Assembly: GCA_036924285.1 (NCBI GenBank)
Contig: JAYKYS010000012.1
Location: forward strand, 3,348,001-3,412,000
Source: Asterella californica
Taxonomy: Eukaryota > Streptophyta > Marchantiopsida > Marchantiales > Aytoniaceae
Length of the DNA: 64,000 nt
Direction of reading: 5' to 3'
Shown here: positions 9,829 through 20,472 of the stretch, one piece after another
Numbering within the stretch: position 1 is the stretch's first letter
Layout of the letters: every line of letters starts with the position of its first letter
Notes under the pieces: generated by a model
Database searches by the model: none
Seen by the model: the letters and a program-made list of their open reading frames with translations, nothing else
What the model was told of the DNA's origin: nothing
Position numbers and translations under genes: made by a program

Positions 9829-10411
9829 TTGCTTGGAGTCGGATTTGCAACAATGGTTCCATAGCTTCTAGTGGCTCGGGAGGTCTGGTTCGGTGCTTGT
9901 CCTCTATCTGTGGACTCTTTTGTAGCTAGTTGATTCCTCAACGTCACTAGATCATTGCTATCCATCTTCAATCTCTTTGCTACTCGTGTTCCACTAGTCA
10001 GAGGTTGTCTCGTCTGCTGCCGGTTTGTGATATCCAATAAAGCTGTTAATTCTCCAACAAGTGCAGTGCATGAATTCTTGTTTACTTCCAAGACATTTAT
10101 CTTATCACGTTGTGCATCAGATTGAAAGTTATTTTCGTCATTACTAGTCTATCTGAGGAGCATCCTCTTGATGTCTTCGACACTATTCTTTATATTTGAT
10201 GTTTTGACCCATTCGTTTTGTATGTTTATGTCACGATTGACACGCAACTCTTCAAATTCTAAAGAATTCAAGAGCCAACGCTCCTCTACGTTGATTCATT
10301 CTCGTTTCAGCTCCATAGCCAATCCTTAATTTCTGTTTTTGCGACTAAGTCCCTTAACTCCTCACACAAATCGTAATTTATGAACACTTGACGACAAAAG
10401 GCAAAGCTCAT
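9829..10411 (-). pseudogene. Decayed coding region, unknown, coiled-coil-like
   Basis: On the minus strand an ATG at 10411 opens a charged sequence (CEELRDLVAKTEIKDWLW). After a one-base shift near 10310 a second frame continues for about 160 codons with only two stops: 'INVEERWLLNSLEFEELRVN', 'SVEDIKRMLL', 'NVLEVNKNSCTALVGELTAL', 'SGTRVAKRLKMDSNDLVTLR'. The composition (Glu/Lys/Leu/Asn-rich, heptad-like) suggests a coiled coil. I do not recognise the family; it could be a transposon structural protein. It ends where the 110-bp repeat begins. The even spread of sense codons over about 190 residues is my reason for calling it a gene relic. Confidence 0.45.
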
Positions 10412-12280
10412 CGGGAAGCTTGCTAGCCTCTCTACTTGTTAATAAAATAATGTCATTTCATTCAATTAATCAAAAGCCCTCTTGCCTTCTACGTGTACAT
10501 GAGGTGAATAATATTCTATTATACTTAATATATTATAATATGTTAGCTCCCTTGGCTACAAGTCCAAAGAGAAGAACATTGAAGCTTGTTGGAGTGTGAT
10601 AGTCCCTGTAAAAAATAGTCTGGCCCCACTGTGTAAGACTATGATTTGATGACGTAGTTAAGTTGCCTGGCATTCAATATCTGAAGTGGGAATATGTAAC
10701 CTTTTCAATCGTTCGTTGGGAACAGTATAAAAATTGTCGTACCGTAGTACTAACTCGAGTCTCGAGTCTCAAGGGCAACTCTCGAAGTTGGTTGGGGCCG
10801 AACCACAGTGGGACCAGACATTGAAGGACTGGCCCCACTGTGCTTGTGAAAGCCTACGCTTCCTGTTCCTGAATGACGTATGGAAACTGCAGTCAAGGTC
10901 CCCGGGGATCTAACATTCCGTCCCTGTAGTAGAGTAGTCAGAAGAGAATTGGACTTCTTTTCCTTTCTCCTCCTTCTTTTCCTTTTTCCTTTTCTAGATG
11001 TGAAGGATTGGACTTGTTCTACCTCTAATTATACCTTAACTTTACTTAGCCGCCCTTTCCTCGTGAGCTCTAGACGAAAGAGACAGGTATTTCCTGTCCG
11101 TCTTCACATATATATATATATATTCATTTATTTATTCATGGGTAGATCCATCGCCTCATGCAAACCTTGTGTACTACCCTACCGACCGACTGACGGACTC
11201 ACTGACTAGCCGGTAACTTCAAGGCACTGTCTCTCTCTGTGTTTACTTTCCGAATACAGGTAAAAAGAAGGGGTAGGAAAAAAGGCGTTACAAACACTGA
11301 CAGAGATCCATGACTACGATAGATGTAACTTCTCCTCTTCCCCCTTCTCTGCTTTTGTTTTCCCCTTTTTCTCCTCTTGTCATCTTGTGTATCAGAATAA
11401 GAATCATCCAGTTCTTGTGGTCACTTCCATTTTGTAGCTTCAGCGTCCAACCATAAGAAGCCTGCTTCTTATGGTTGGAAATTAATGGGTGGCTGTGACT
11501 TCACCCCACCCTATATTTCCTTTCCTGTAGATCATTGGCTACCTGCTTCCTTAGACTTATTTCCCCTGAACCCTTTTGGATATTAGTTGCCACCCTCCTA
11601 TTGCCTACAGTACGTCCTACCTAGAAAAGCGGTGAGTATAATGTCACACGATTGGGAATTTACCTACACTACTACAGTTCTGCTTGCATTTTCTTTTCCT
11701 TTGCTAAGGACCAAAAGAGCAAGTCACATAAGTCCTCTTTGTTATTATACTTGGGTTGCACCATATGAACGGAGAGAGAAAAAGAATTTGCGTATTACTA
11801 GTTAAAGTCTAAGAGCGTCTCTGTATCTACAGTTTTAGAATAGTTTTTTTGCAGTTTCATGCATTTTTGTTGTAGTTTGGTCTCGTCGAACCTATCATAT
11901 TTTCACCGTAGAAGGGATATTTTTGACTTTTTTTCGCATTCAACTTTTCGATTACTGTGAAATTGATTTCAATAAAGTATAATGTTCAAAATTGTGAAAA
12001 CTGTCTGAAATGATCTGTTCTGAAACCATCTCTTAAACTACAGAAAACTCTATTCATGAAACTGTGTATAGTATGGACACTCTGATAATGATTAATGTTA
12101 ACTCGCACATGTCCAATCTTTTTGTGCAGTTTCAAGATTGTAGATGCATAGCAACTCTAAGACCTAAGGGTAAGAGTATCTTTAAGAAGAAAATGTATAT
12201 AAATACAAATAGACAAAAATAATATTAGTTTAAGTAATAAATAAAATTAATTATAAACCCAGAAAAAGTGAAAACGTTAC
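10412..12280. other. Non-coding stretch, CT-rich parts
   Basis: No convincing coding sequence. 10950-11400 is rich in CT runs with a short TA microsatellite at about 11108-11122. The words CTGGCCCCACTGTG occur at about 10621 and 10829, so a short direct repeat is present. A perfect hairpin at 11446-11479 is listed separately. Confidence 0.5.
11446..11479. repeat. Perfect 15-bp hairpin, 4-nt loop
   Basis: Arms TCCAACCATAAGAAG and CTTCTTATGGTTGGA pair perfectly around CCTG. No coding context. It may be a transposon end remnant or a small RNA hairpin. Confidence 0.6.
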
Positions 12281-12382
12281 ACAATGAATAGCAAACGGAT
12301 GGAAGATCCCATAAGTAATAAGGAAAAGAAGACACGGACCCCATCGAGCAATACAAGGGAAAGAGGGAACCGAAGGGCCAAG
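12281..12382. repeat. Dispersed repeat shared with 63385-63460
   Basis: The words AATAGCAAACGGATGG, AAGA(C/T)CCCAT, CAAGGGAAAGA and CCGAAGGGCCAA occur here and in the same order and strand at 63385-63460, with about 25 extra bases here. This is a member of a dispersed repeat family, nature unknown. Confidence 0.65.
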
Positions 12383-13769
12383 CACCCAACGCCCCGAAGG
12401 GAGAAAGAACATCGGGGCTAAGTACCAGTCCAGTACGTATGGTTAGAAGGAAGCTACACTCACATGGCTTTTTATCGGTGGAATTTTTGCGGAATGCGGA
12501 CACCTACGGACAGTTCCGTAACCAAAAATGTCCGGAGAACTGATCATCCGTCTCCGTGAAAACGATTTTATGTCTGTGGAGAAAACCAGAGAAATTCTAC
12601 GGACTGTGACAACGTGACAAAAATACCGATTCATCAAGAAAAAATATGCGCAATTGCATGCAAGCCGTTAATCTCTTAAATCTGTGTACCTGTTACATCC
12701 GGTTCATAACAAAATATTAACCGCCGAAATAGATAACTCTAGTTCTACGGACATTCATCATTATTTTCCGTAGCTCTTCGGATTCCGGAGAACTTACACC
12801 ATGTGAGTGCAGCCGGAGTGCGAAATGCCGCAACCGTCATTTTCTGTATGACATGAACATCGTATGCACCCTGATGTTCGTGCGTCCCCATGATGCCTGT
12901 GTCATCGGTGATGGCTGTGTTTGGAAGCGACTATAACTGATGGGACCCCTTCCCCTTGGAGACAAGCCCGCCGCCAAGGAAGGACATCCATGCCCCATGA
13001 CGCGATTTCTCAGTATGCATGGGGCAAGAGAAAACGGCATGTATGACGGTGTCACGTCATGTGGCACAGCATGAGCTCACTGCGACGAATGATGGCAATG
13101 ATGGAGCCTCGGGCGGTGCTCACGTAGCGACTCACACTGCGGGCCCAGGGACCATGGTTTGGAGAAAGGCGGTAAGGCCAAATAGTTTCACGAAGGGACG
13201 CTTTCAGCACGACGGTCAGGGAGGCAGGTTCGATTTAGCCCACTGAGGACGATGATGTGCATGCGGTAACAGAGGGAGTTACATCTTCCATACTGGTAAC
13301 CACGTCATTACCCACACCGATTGTCGTCTATCGAGCCACGTTGCAACTTCCACGTCAGTATGCTACGTCAATCAGGGTTATTGACATGGACATGGACCCT
13401 ACCTCTAGTTGGAATTTAGTTGACCTATTTAATTCCGCTCAACAGATTCCAATCATGAGTTACCTACGGTGTCTTTTTCACTCATGGTTTTGGTTTTATC
13501 ACTGACTTTTTGCCTGCATTTGATTTATATACAAGAACACCAAAATCGCCTTATGTTTTCTATTATTTTCATTATTGATTACTGACTTAGTGTAGACGTG
13601 TAGAGAAAACAGGCGTATGATAAGATGAAAATTCTTGAAAGTGATTTGCTTTTACTCCATTTTTTCTATTCGTTAGCATAGCTATACTGACATCGTGGAA
13701 ACCGAGAAGGAAGGGGTTTTTATCGTGTAGTGAAGCTTGGCGAATAGGTTTTTCCTTTTTTCTTTTTCG
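12383..13769. other. Non-coding stretch with a GC-rich patch
   Basis: 12840-13340 is clearly richer in G+C than its surroundings, with open frames of 75-82 codons on + (13019-13246 and 13257-13505) and 76 on - (12837-13067). None resembles a protein I know. The patch could be a worn transposon or a lost exon. Confidence 0.35.
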
Positions 13770-13905
13770 ATTTATTTTTAGATTTTTTTGTTATGTGGCT
13801 TTCTGTAGCCGTTTGCTGCTGCCCTTACACAACATGAATCCTCTTGGAAGGAAGACTCGACCCCACGTCGCTCGGGCTACATACGAATGGGGTTTTCAAC
13901 AAATA
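13770..13905 (-). mobile_element. tRNA-derived SINE, copy 1
   Basis: The reverse complement matches the SINE at 14425-14595 over its core: TAGCCCG, GACGTGGGGTCGAGTC, ACTC/ATTCATGTTGTG, AAGGGCAGCAGC and CGGCTRCAGAAAGCC, followed by an A-rich tail. GGGGTCGAGTC resembles the Pol III B box of a tRNA gene. It has no clear target duplication, so it is older than the 14.4-kb copy. Confidence 0.75.
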
Positions 13906-14302
13906 ATTATGAAAACCAAAAAGAGAGAGGAAATATTTAGATCTGAATAATCGCTAATGTATAGAGGATAGCCCTGCAATTCCATTGCAAGTAACTTTTT
14001 TATTTATTCTTGTGTTGTTTATCATATTTTTTATTAAAAATAATTTATTTTTCCTCAATATTATGTATATTAGTAAACATTTGCTCATTTTTGTTATCAC
14101 AAAAATAGCTTTTATATAAAGATTTTACACTAAATCAGTATAAAAATAAACTTTTCTATAAGTGCTAAATTATCAACAGTGATCAACCCTAAACCCTAGA
14201 CCAATAGTTACGGCCAGATCCAAACTCATAAAGCAAGCATGTTCACACGAACTATAAGTGCAAGATCCTTCTAACCTTGTGACGATTAATTTATTCTGCT
14301 AT
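13906..14302. other. AT-rich non-coding
   Basis: No genes. Contains CCCTAAACCCTAG at about 14188-14200, a telomere-like word but only two units. Confidence 0.5.
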
Positions 14303-14400
14303 GTTAATTTATTACCTAACCTTTCTTGACAGAAAAGATCAGTAATAAATTAACAAACATTATTCATTCTTCCATCTTCAAGTTGGAAAAGGATGAATAT
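14303..14400 (-). repeat. Paired-hairpin repeat, copy a
   Basis: 14303-14354 is a hairpin with GTTAATTTATTAC / GTAATAAATTAAC ends. It is followed by a second, imperfect hairpin (ATTCATTCTTCCATCTTC ... GGATGAAT). In other copies the order is reversed, so this copy is on the minus strand. Its distal end is cut by the SINE insertion. Confidence 0.6.
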
Positions 14401-14412
14401 TCATGCTTCATT

Positions 14413-14607
14413 ATCAGTATGCAATTAAAATCAACAAGCTATTGCTTGTTGGCTACCCCATCCGCCTGTAGCCCGGGCGGCGTGGGGTCGAGTCCGCCTG
14501 GCGGGGGGACTCATGTTGTGCAAGGGCAGCAGCATACGGCTGCAGAAAGCCCCACAACGAAAAAGAGGCCTAAAAACAAATCCAAAAAAAAAAAAATCAG
14601 TATGCAA
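14413..14607 (+). mobile_element. tRNA-derived SINE with target duplication, copy 2
   Basis: A 12-bp direct repeat, ATCAGTATGCAA, lies at 14413-14424 and 14596-14607. Between them is a ~170-bp body with a B-box-like GGGGTCGAGTCC and a tail of 13 A at about 14584-14596. This is the full signature of LINE-dependent SINE insertion. No protein is encoded. Its high G+C core stands out from the AT-rich flanks. Related copies at 13770-13905 and 18615-18802 show it is a family. It is the youngest of the three. Confidence 0.85.
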
Positions 14608-16205
14608 ATAAAGGAGAAAACTGGACAGTCCACCCTTTTTTTCCTTTGTACTTTGAGCTCATGAGAATATAGATTCCTCTTCTTTCAGAGAAACCCTATA
14701 GCTTTCTGTTCAATAGTTCCCGTTGAATATGAGTCAGATTGGTTTGTAACATAGCACCATATGTAGAGCTCTCAAGAGTTCTTTTGGTTGTTGGGTAGCT
14801 AAACCGAAACTTACAGTTTGTTTATTAGCACAAAGCTTTGGATTGAGATTCATGAGAAGGGAACATGCATAATAATAATCACTTCATTCATCTTCGGATG
14901 AAAGAGTGCAGCCTGCTCAATTTATTACCTAACTCTTCCAGCACCTAACTCTTCCAGCAGGAATGGTGAGTAAGAGATTAATGTATATTTTATACCAAGC
15001 TTTCACATTTGTAGTTTTGTAAGCGAGTGTGTTCATTTGCCTTATGGGTTATTTCTGGATTTTTTACAACTTTATATTTGGATAATATTTTACACTTATG
15101 AAAAAGATTTATTTCATATATTGGTTTAGTCTATAATTACTACATAAGATTTGCATATTCCTTGATATATAAAGCGAGCAAAAGAATTCCTAAGTTTGGT
15201 CTCGTATACACTAGATCTTCCGACAGGTTTTCTTTTCTTTCAAAAACAAAAGAAAACCTTTTTGGTAAAAATAATATTTTTTCTGTTTATCCTCATTATA
15301 CACACCTATCAATAATAATACACATACCACTGACAATCTAGAAACTCTCCACACGCTTGTCGCGTACTGTTTCAAGCTTGTCCATCTCGTTTGGGATATA
15401 TATGCATATTCATCATTTTCACATGTTTCTATCACTTACATGTCGCTTTCCATTCTTAACGTTTCCACCTCACTTTGGATGCACATGCACATTAGTATAT
15501 GAGAGCATGTATATTCATCATCTCCATGTTACACGGAGACGGTGTTCTTCCTCCTTTCGGGACGTTGGTTGCTTTATTCTTCGGATCTTTTTTCTTTTGT
15601 AAGGTTTGATGATGTCTTTTCATCTGTTAGCTATTCATTGCGTCCCGTGTTTCTCTTTAGATGGAAAGAGTGACATGCTCATCAATTTATTACTTGATGT
15701 TTTCGTTAAAAAAATTAGATAATAAATTAATGATGATCAGAAACAGATTTCTCTTTGGTACAAACATCCGGGCCTTGTAGTTTCAGAAGCGCGTGCTCAC
15801 ACGCTCTGTTTATGCATTATGTCTAGATCAAGTGGTAACTGTCAGTTCATCTATCATCTAATATTTATATAAAATTTTAGTTTTAAATATTTATTAATGT
15901 AAAGTTAATTTATAATATATATATTTCTATGATTAAAAATATAACGATTAAAAAACAAAAGAAGTAAAACACTCCATCAAGCATAAAACCATAATCTCTT
16001 CCGATATTTCTGGAATCTATCCCACAAGAGAGCCGATCCACTTTCTCAAGAATTTCCCTTGTTACCACTCTTGTCTTCTTCCAAGTCTACGTTCGACATA
16101 ACACTTGGATGTACATTTTTCTCCACTCGTCAAATTTAGTTATCTATGATCAAATGAAATTCTTCAGTTTCTAGTATGCCTTATTGCTACCTCGTCTAAG
16201 GAAGA
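14608..16205 (+). repeat. Paired-hairpin repeats, copies b and c, in AT-rich DNA
   Basis: Copy b is at about 14866-14985: GCATAATAATAATCACTTC hairpin, then CTCAATTTATTACCTAACTCTTCC with its second arm partly duplicated. Copy c is at about 15655-15987: hairpin ATTAATTTATTACTTGATG / AATAATAAATTAATG at about 15681-15735, then the family body 'GGGCCTTGTAGTTTCAGAAGCGCG'-like and an AT-rich tail. Between them is non-coding DNA; short open frames at 15211-15435 (-) and 15357-15602 (+) resemble nothing known. Confidence 0.55.
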
Positions 16206-16209
16206 CTCT

Positions 16210-16540
16210 AGAGTCTTGCTTGATCATACATTTCTTAAAGTTGTATTGTTTGATCACATCCTTGATTGGCTGTGGATGGTAAAACTAGTCATTTTGTCAT
16301 GTTAGTGACATGTAATAATGTACACATCAACTTTCTGAGCATGTATCGTCTGACATATATTTTGTTATTGAAACAATTTGAATGACAAAGGTATTTAGTT
16401 TGAAGGTAATGAAATGAACTTCACTACAAATGACTAATTTTACTATCGATAACAAATCAAAGTTGTAATCAAGCACTAGATTAAGAAAGAAATTATCAAC
16501 CACAACAAACCTACTGGAGGTGTGATCAAAAGTATTTCAG
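16210..16540. mobile_element. MULE-type MITE, old copy
   Basis: The left end reads GCTTGATCATAC ... TTTGATCACATCCTTGATTG and the right end CTGGAGGTGTGATCAAAAG, inverted relative to each other and matching the ends of the intact MITE at 29892-30257. The interior (CTAGTCATTTTGTCATGTTA) also matches. It has no clear target duplication and many substitutions, so it is an old copy in the same orientation as the 29.9-kb one. Confidence 0.65.
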
Positions 16541-16929
16541 ACGGGATCTTATATTCATACTAGTGCTCTACCTACTAAGGGAAGTCTTGCAAAGGCTTCT
16601 TTATTATTCATTTTGACTTGCTTGCATAATCACTCTAGCGGAAATTTGGTGCTCATTACATTCTAAAATTAAAGATATTTCGTTCAATTATTTTTTACCA
16701 GAGAGAATCAGAAGATGAGTTTCAAAGGCGTTGTCTTTTGCATGTATTTCCATGAATCTCTCCAGTCGACAACAAAAGTATTTATGTCCAAATATTTCTT
16801 ATCATCAAGGTTTGTTCTAAATAAATCCCCTTTGAGAAGATAGTATCATTAACCGCAGCTTTATGAGGTTTATCAAATTTTTTCAAAACGCTTTGTGTAT
16901 GGTTTCATTATCTTTCCGTGGGCTTGCTT

Positions 16930-16965
16930 GCTTCTCTGTCTAGCCAAAACGCTAGACAGAGAAGC
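16930..16965. repeat. Perfect 15-bp hairpin, 6-nt loop
   Basis: Arms GCTTCTCTGTCTAGC and GCTAGACAGAGAAGC are separated by CAAAAC, with further partial pairing outside (TGCTT/AAAGCA). It lies inside a 111-codon frame (16895-17230, +) that shows no known protein features, so the frame is probably chance. Confidence 0.6.
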
Positions 16966-17219
16966 GAAAGCATTGACAAATGTTAAATCCAATCTATCAC
17001 GTTTAGACTCACTAAATTCAACTAAACCCTTTGAAGAGTTTAGACTGGTTAAACTGAACTCTCTTACTTGTTTATTCGACATGCAAGTAGTTATAAATGT
17101 TTACCTTCAGCACAAGCTACTGTTTTATACTGAAACAACTAACGAAATTCAATCTATGTTTCACGTTGCAAAACCTATGTCAACTGTAGCACTATATAGT
17201 AGCACCTGCATATCCAGGC

Positions 17220-17501
17220 GTTTAATTTAATACTTAATCCTTCTTGCAAGAAGGGTTAGGTATTATATTAAACTCTAAATTAGTTTCTTGGACTTGTAAT
17301 TTCTGAAGCACGGCAGTCGAGTCAAGACTTGTGGTTTATCTCTTGCTCTCCCTGTGTTTATAAGAATGAGCTAACAGATAATATTATAAAATATTTTAAT
17401 GATTTACATTCATTTAGTATATATTTTTATCTAACACTTATATATTTTCGTAATTAGAATAAAAGAATAAAAATTCCAAGAAGTTCATCCAGCATGCATG
17501 G
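17220..17501 (+). repeat. Paired-hairpin repeat, copy d
   Basis: The hairpin at 17220-17273 has arms GTTTAATTTAATACTTAATC and the matching strand ending TATTATATTAAAC. The body GGACTTGTAATTTCTGAAGC and the end AGTTCATCCAGCATGCATG follow. The same blocks, in the same order, occur at 48924-49232. The outer hairpin is missing. Confidence 0.65.
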
Positions 17502-18601
17502 ACAACTACGTGACCTGCACCATTCTCCATCTAACATTTTTTTTTATATCAACGCTTGTCTGCTTCTTTCCCTCTGCTGGAAAGCTAAGGTTCCATGCAT
17601 ATTATTTACTCGTACAAGTGCTTTAATCACACGCACACAAAGCACGGAAAACTTGGTGATTTACACTCCCCGTAATTTTACTTCAACCTTCGCTCGGGGA
17701 AGCTGGTCTTGCCGTGTCATTCCTTCCAGTTTATCTGGTCCTGAGCATCTTCCGATTACGTCCAACTTCAGACGCATCTAGCCACTACGTTCCTCTTTTC
17801 CAGTTTAGCTTGAAACATAAGTTGGAAGCATATGAATGACGTAAAGGGATGACTGAGAGTTGAAGAATGTTCTTGTTCTCCGTAGATCTCTTCTTTCTTT
17901 TCTTTTTTCTTTTCTTTTTCTTTTACTCTATAGATATTCAGAGCTCCCTCATGGGGCTTTCTCACATGAGAGAAGATCCTCTTTTCTTGGCCGGAAAGAG
18001 GACATCAACCTGAACAGAAAGAAGGTGAAGAAAGAAAAAGGAAAAATGGTCAAGTAAAAAATCCCAGTACAGATTCCAGGATTCAGAATCTCTCTATAAT
18101 TATAGGAGGGAAAACGTGGATTTTCTTTTTATGATTTTTCTTTGCTTGACAATGATTTAGAGCGATTTGACCACGCCAGACGTACGCACGCATTCGTGCT
18201 ACTTTCACAAGCAGCCATTTCCGTCAGTCGCTGGAGTTCTATCTATTATCAATAGGTGATGATAAGGGGTGTCAAAGTAAAAAATATATATATTTTATGT
18301 TGGAATGGAGATAAATTAACGATCAATTTTATTTATTATAATTTTCGTGATCTTAGTATTTAAAAAAACATAGTGAAATATAATCAACGGTTGAAATGAG
18401 AAAGCTTCATTCGCGAATTTCCAGGTCAAAGTTAAAAATATTATTTTTTTTATGTTCGATTACCTCAACCTGCTGATGGCCGAATTTTGTTAATCATTAA
18501 TAATAGAAATTTGAAAATTTATTAAAATTAACCAAATTCTTCCTAATACGACAGAAAGTCCCTATTTGCTCTCAAATCACATTCATAACTTGCGGATAAC
18601 G
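17502..18601. other. Non-coding stretch
   Basis: No supported gene. A TC-rich tract lies at about 17889-17925. Open frames up to 95 codons (17494-17781, +) look random. Confidence 0.5.
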
Positions 18602-18815
18602 TAACGAACCCACTAGCCAACAAGCATTAACGGCTCCAGTAACCAGGGCGGCGTGGGGTCGAGTTTTTCTGTCGGGAGGGCTCATTCCGTGCGAAGACAG
18701 TCGCATTCGACGGCAAAAAGCTCCATGGCGAAAGAGAATTAACAAATTCATGACGTCGCAAGACTAACTCTTTTTTTGTTTTAACTAAAAAAATTAAAAT
18801 GATAACGAATCCACT
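18602..18815 (+). mobile_element. tRNA-derived SINE, copy 3, with imperfect target duplication
   Basis: The body contains CAACAAGC, CAGGGCGGCGTGGGGTCGAG, GGGAGGGCTCATTCCGTGCG and GCGAAAGAG, matching the SINE at 14.4 kb. It is bounded by TAACGAACCCACT (18602-18614) and TAACGAATCCACT (18803-18815), a 13-bp direct repeat with one mismatch. Older than the 14.4-kb copy. Confidence 0.75.
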
Positions 18816-19991
18816 GACGAGTAGAGTTTCTCGCTATAAAGAACAACAAAACTCGCACATTACACTGAGAGCAAGAAAAGAATAAAAGAATAAAATGAAT
18901 TAAATTAAATTGAGAAACCGAGAGCCAGAGCTACATCCGACCAGAGGTATTACTTGGTGTCGCTTTGGTTCACAACACTTGAGCCCTGGAGATTTACAAG
19001 AAATCTAAAGAATTAACTCACCAGATTACAAGAACGAGATATAAGTATAAATATAATATACACTACTAGTTTAAAGTAAGTTGATATATATATATATATA
19101 TGTATGTATAATGTATGTTTTGAAACTTAAAGCTTATGTGTTATATTTTATACAATACGATATAATATTTTTATGACGATAAGATAATTAGCTATATTTT
19201 AAATATTTTATACATGATAAACTTCTGAATTGTCAAAATTTGTATAAATGTTTATCAGTTCAAAAGTAACTATTTTCACATATGTTTGGAAGTAAAAATA
19301 ACTAATAACGTCCAGTAAAAGATTGAATCTTTAGTTCTATATTACTATCATGCAAAGAAAAAGAGTTATGTGAGCATAAAACAATGTTAGCTTGGAAAAT
19401 CTATTGATTTTTGCATGGAGATCCAACGAGATGAAAATTTCTGAAGACTCTTTTGTCGGTAGCATCTTTTGTTGTTCTCTCTGATATGATAAATCTTCAT
19501 CTTTTTCTTGTTCAAAATCCAAAACACTTTCTGTCTTTAGGGGATTTCTGCTCTCTTCGGTTATGGAAAGCGAAAATACATTACTTCCATAATCGTTTCT
19601 TGTTCGTGTCTTCTCCTTCTCAGTTTACAAGCTGCTATCTGAATCTTCTTCCCATATCAACTTCTTGTCAAATTTGTCTTATTTTAACATCTTGATATAG
19701 ATTTTATTTTACTTAATGTTAAAGTTAAACATTAGACCAAGGATTACTGAATGATGACTGTCCAATGCTCTGTCATTTGTATTACACATGATAGTATGGT
19801 GAAAATGACATTTCTTGGAAAACATGTGAAATATCTAGTTGCCATCCACACAAAATATGCAAGAAACATGAGGAAATAACTTCCGTTTAGTACAAAAGAC
19901 TATTCTTTATTTCTTGCAATCCTCAAGAATGACAATCTCTCTTAGTGCCAGTAAATAAGCTTTTCTCGCAAATCGTAGATCTGAAGGCACC
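18816..19991. other. AT-rich non-coding
   Basis: No supported gene. A TA microsatellite lies at about 19085-19100. Open frames of 61-80 codons at 19337-19695 have no recognisable features. Confidence 0.5.
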
Positions 19992-20410
19992 GACAGAAAT
20001 GTTAGAAGTAAATAAAGAAGTAACTGATTTGGAAATTTTGATTTTATAGTAAATGTTATTATTTGTCCATTGGGATCTTCGAGGACAGAAATGTTAAAAG
20101 TAAATAAAAAATAACTGATTTTAGAAAATTATATTTTATAATAAATATTATTACCTGTCCATTAGGATCTTCACGGATAGAAATATTAGAAGTAAATAAA
20201 GAAGTAATTGACTTAGAAAATTTAATTTTATGATAAATGTTATTATCTATCCCTTTGGATCTTTGAGGACAGAGATATTAGAAGTAAATAAAAAAATAAC
20301 TGATTTAAAAATTTTAATTTTATGATAAATGTTATTACCTGTCTCTTAGGATCTTCGTGGATAGAATATTAGAAGTAAATAAAGAAGTAACTGATTTACA
20401 AAATTTGAAG
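19992..20410 (-). repeat. 91-bp tandem array, about 4.6 units
   Basis: Units begin GACAGAAATGTTAGAAGTAA (or GATAGAAAT-) at 19992, about 20083, about 20175, about 20267 and about 20359. Each contains AAGTAACTGATTT, an AT-rich middle and GTCCATTGGGATCTTC. The units differ at many sites, so the array is not recent. It abuts the tRNA-like block at 20412-20472 and is read as its 3' extension on the minus strand. Confidence 0.8.
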
Positions 20411-20411
20411 T

Positions 20412-20472
20412 TTGTCGTAATTGAACCCACGACCTTTCTCTTAGAGGACTAGGCTAAACCACTTGGGAGATC
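20412..20472 (-). mobile_element. tRNA-like head of a second SINE family
   Basis: On the minus strand the sequence has GATCTCCCAAGTGGTTTAG (A-box-like TGGTTTAGCCTAG) and, about 35 bases on, GTGGGTTCAATTAC, close to a tRNA T-arm/B box. There is no complete cloverleaf with a proper acceptor stem, so it is a tRNA-derived element rather than a tRNA gene. It differs from the 14.4-kb SINE family. The 91-bp tandem array follows directly. Confidence 0.6.

Noticed and set aside
14188..14200. Telomere-like CCCTAAACCCTAG
   Set aside because: Less than two full units; common by chance in AT-rich plant DNA.
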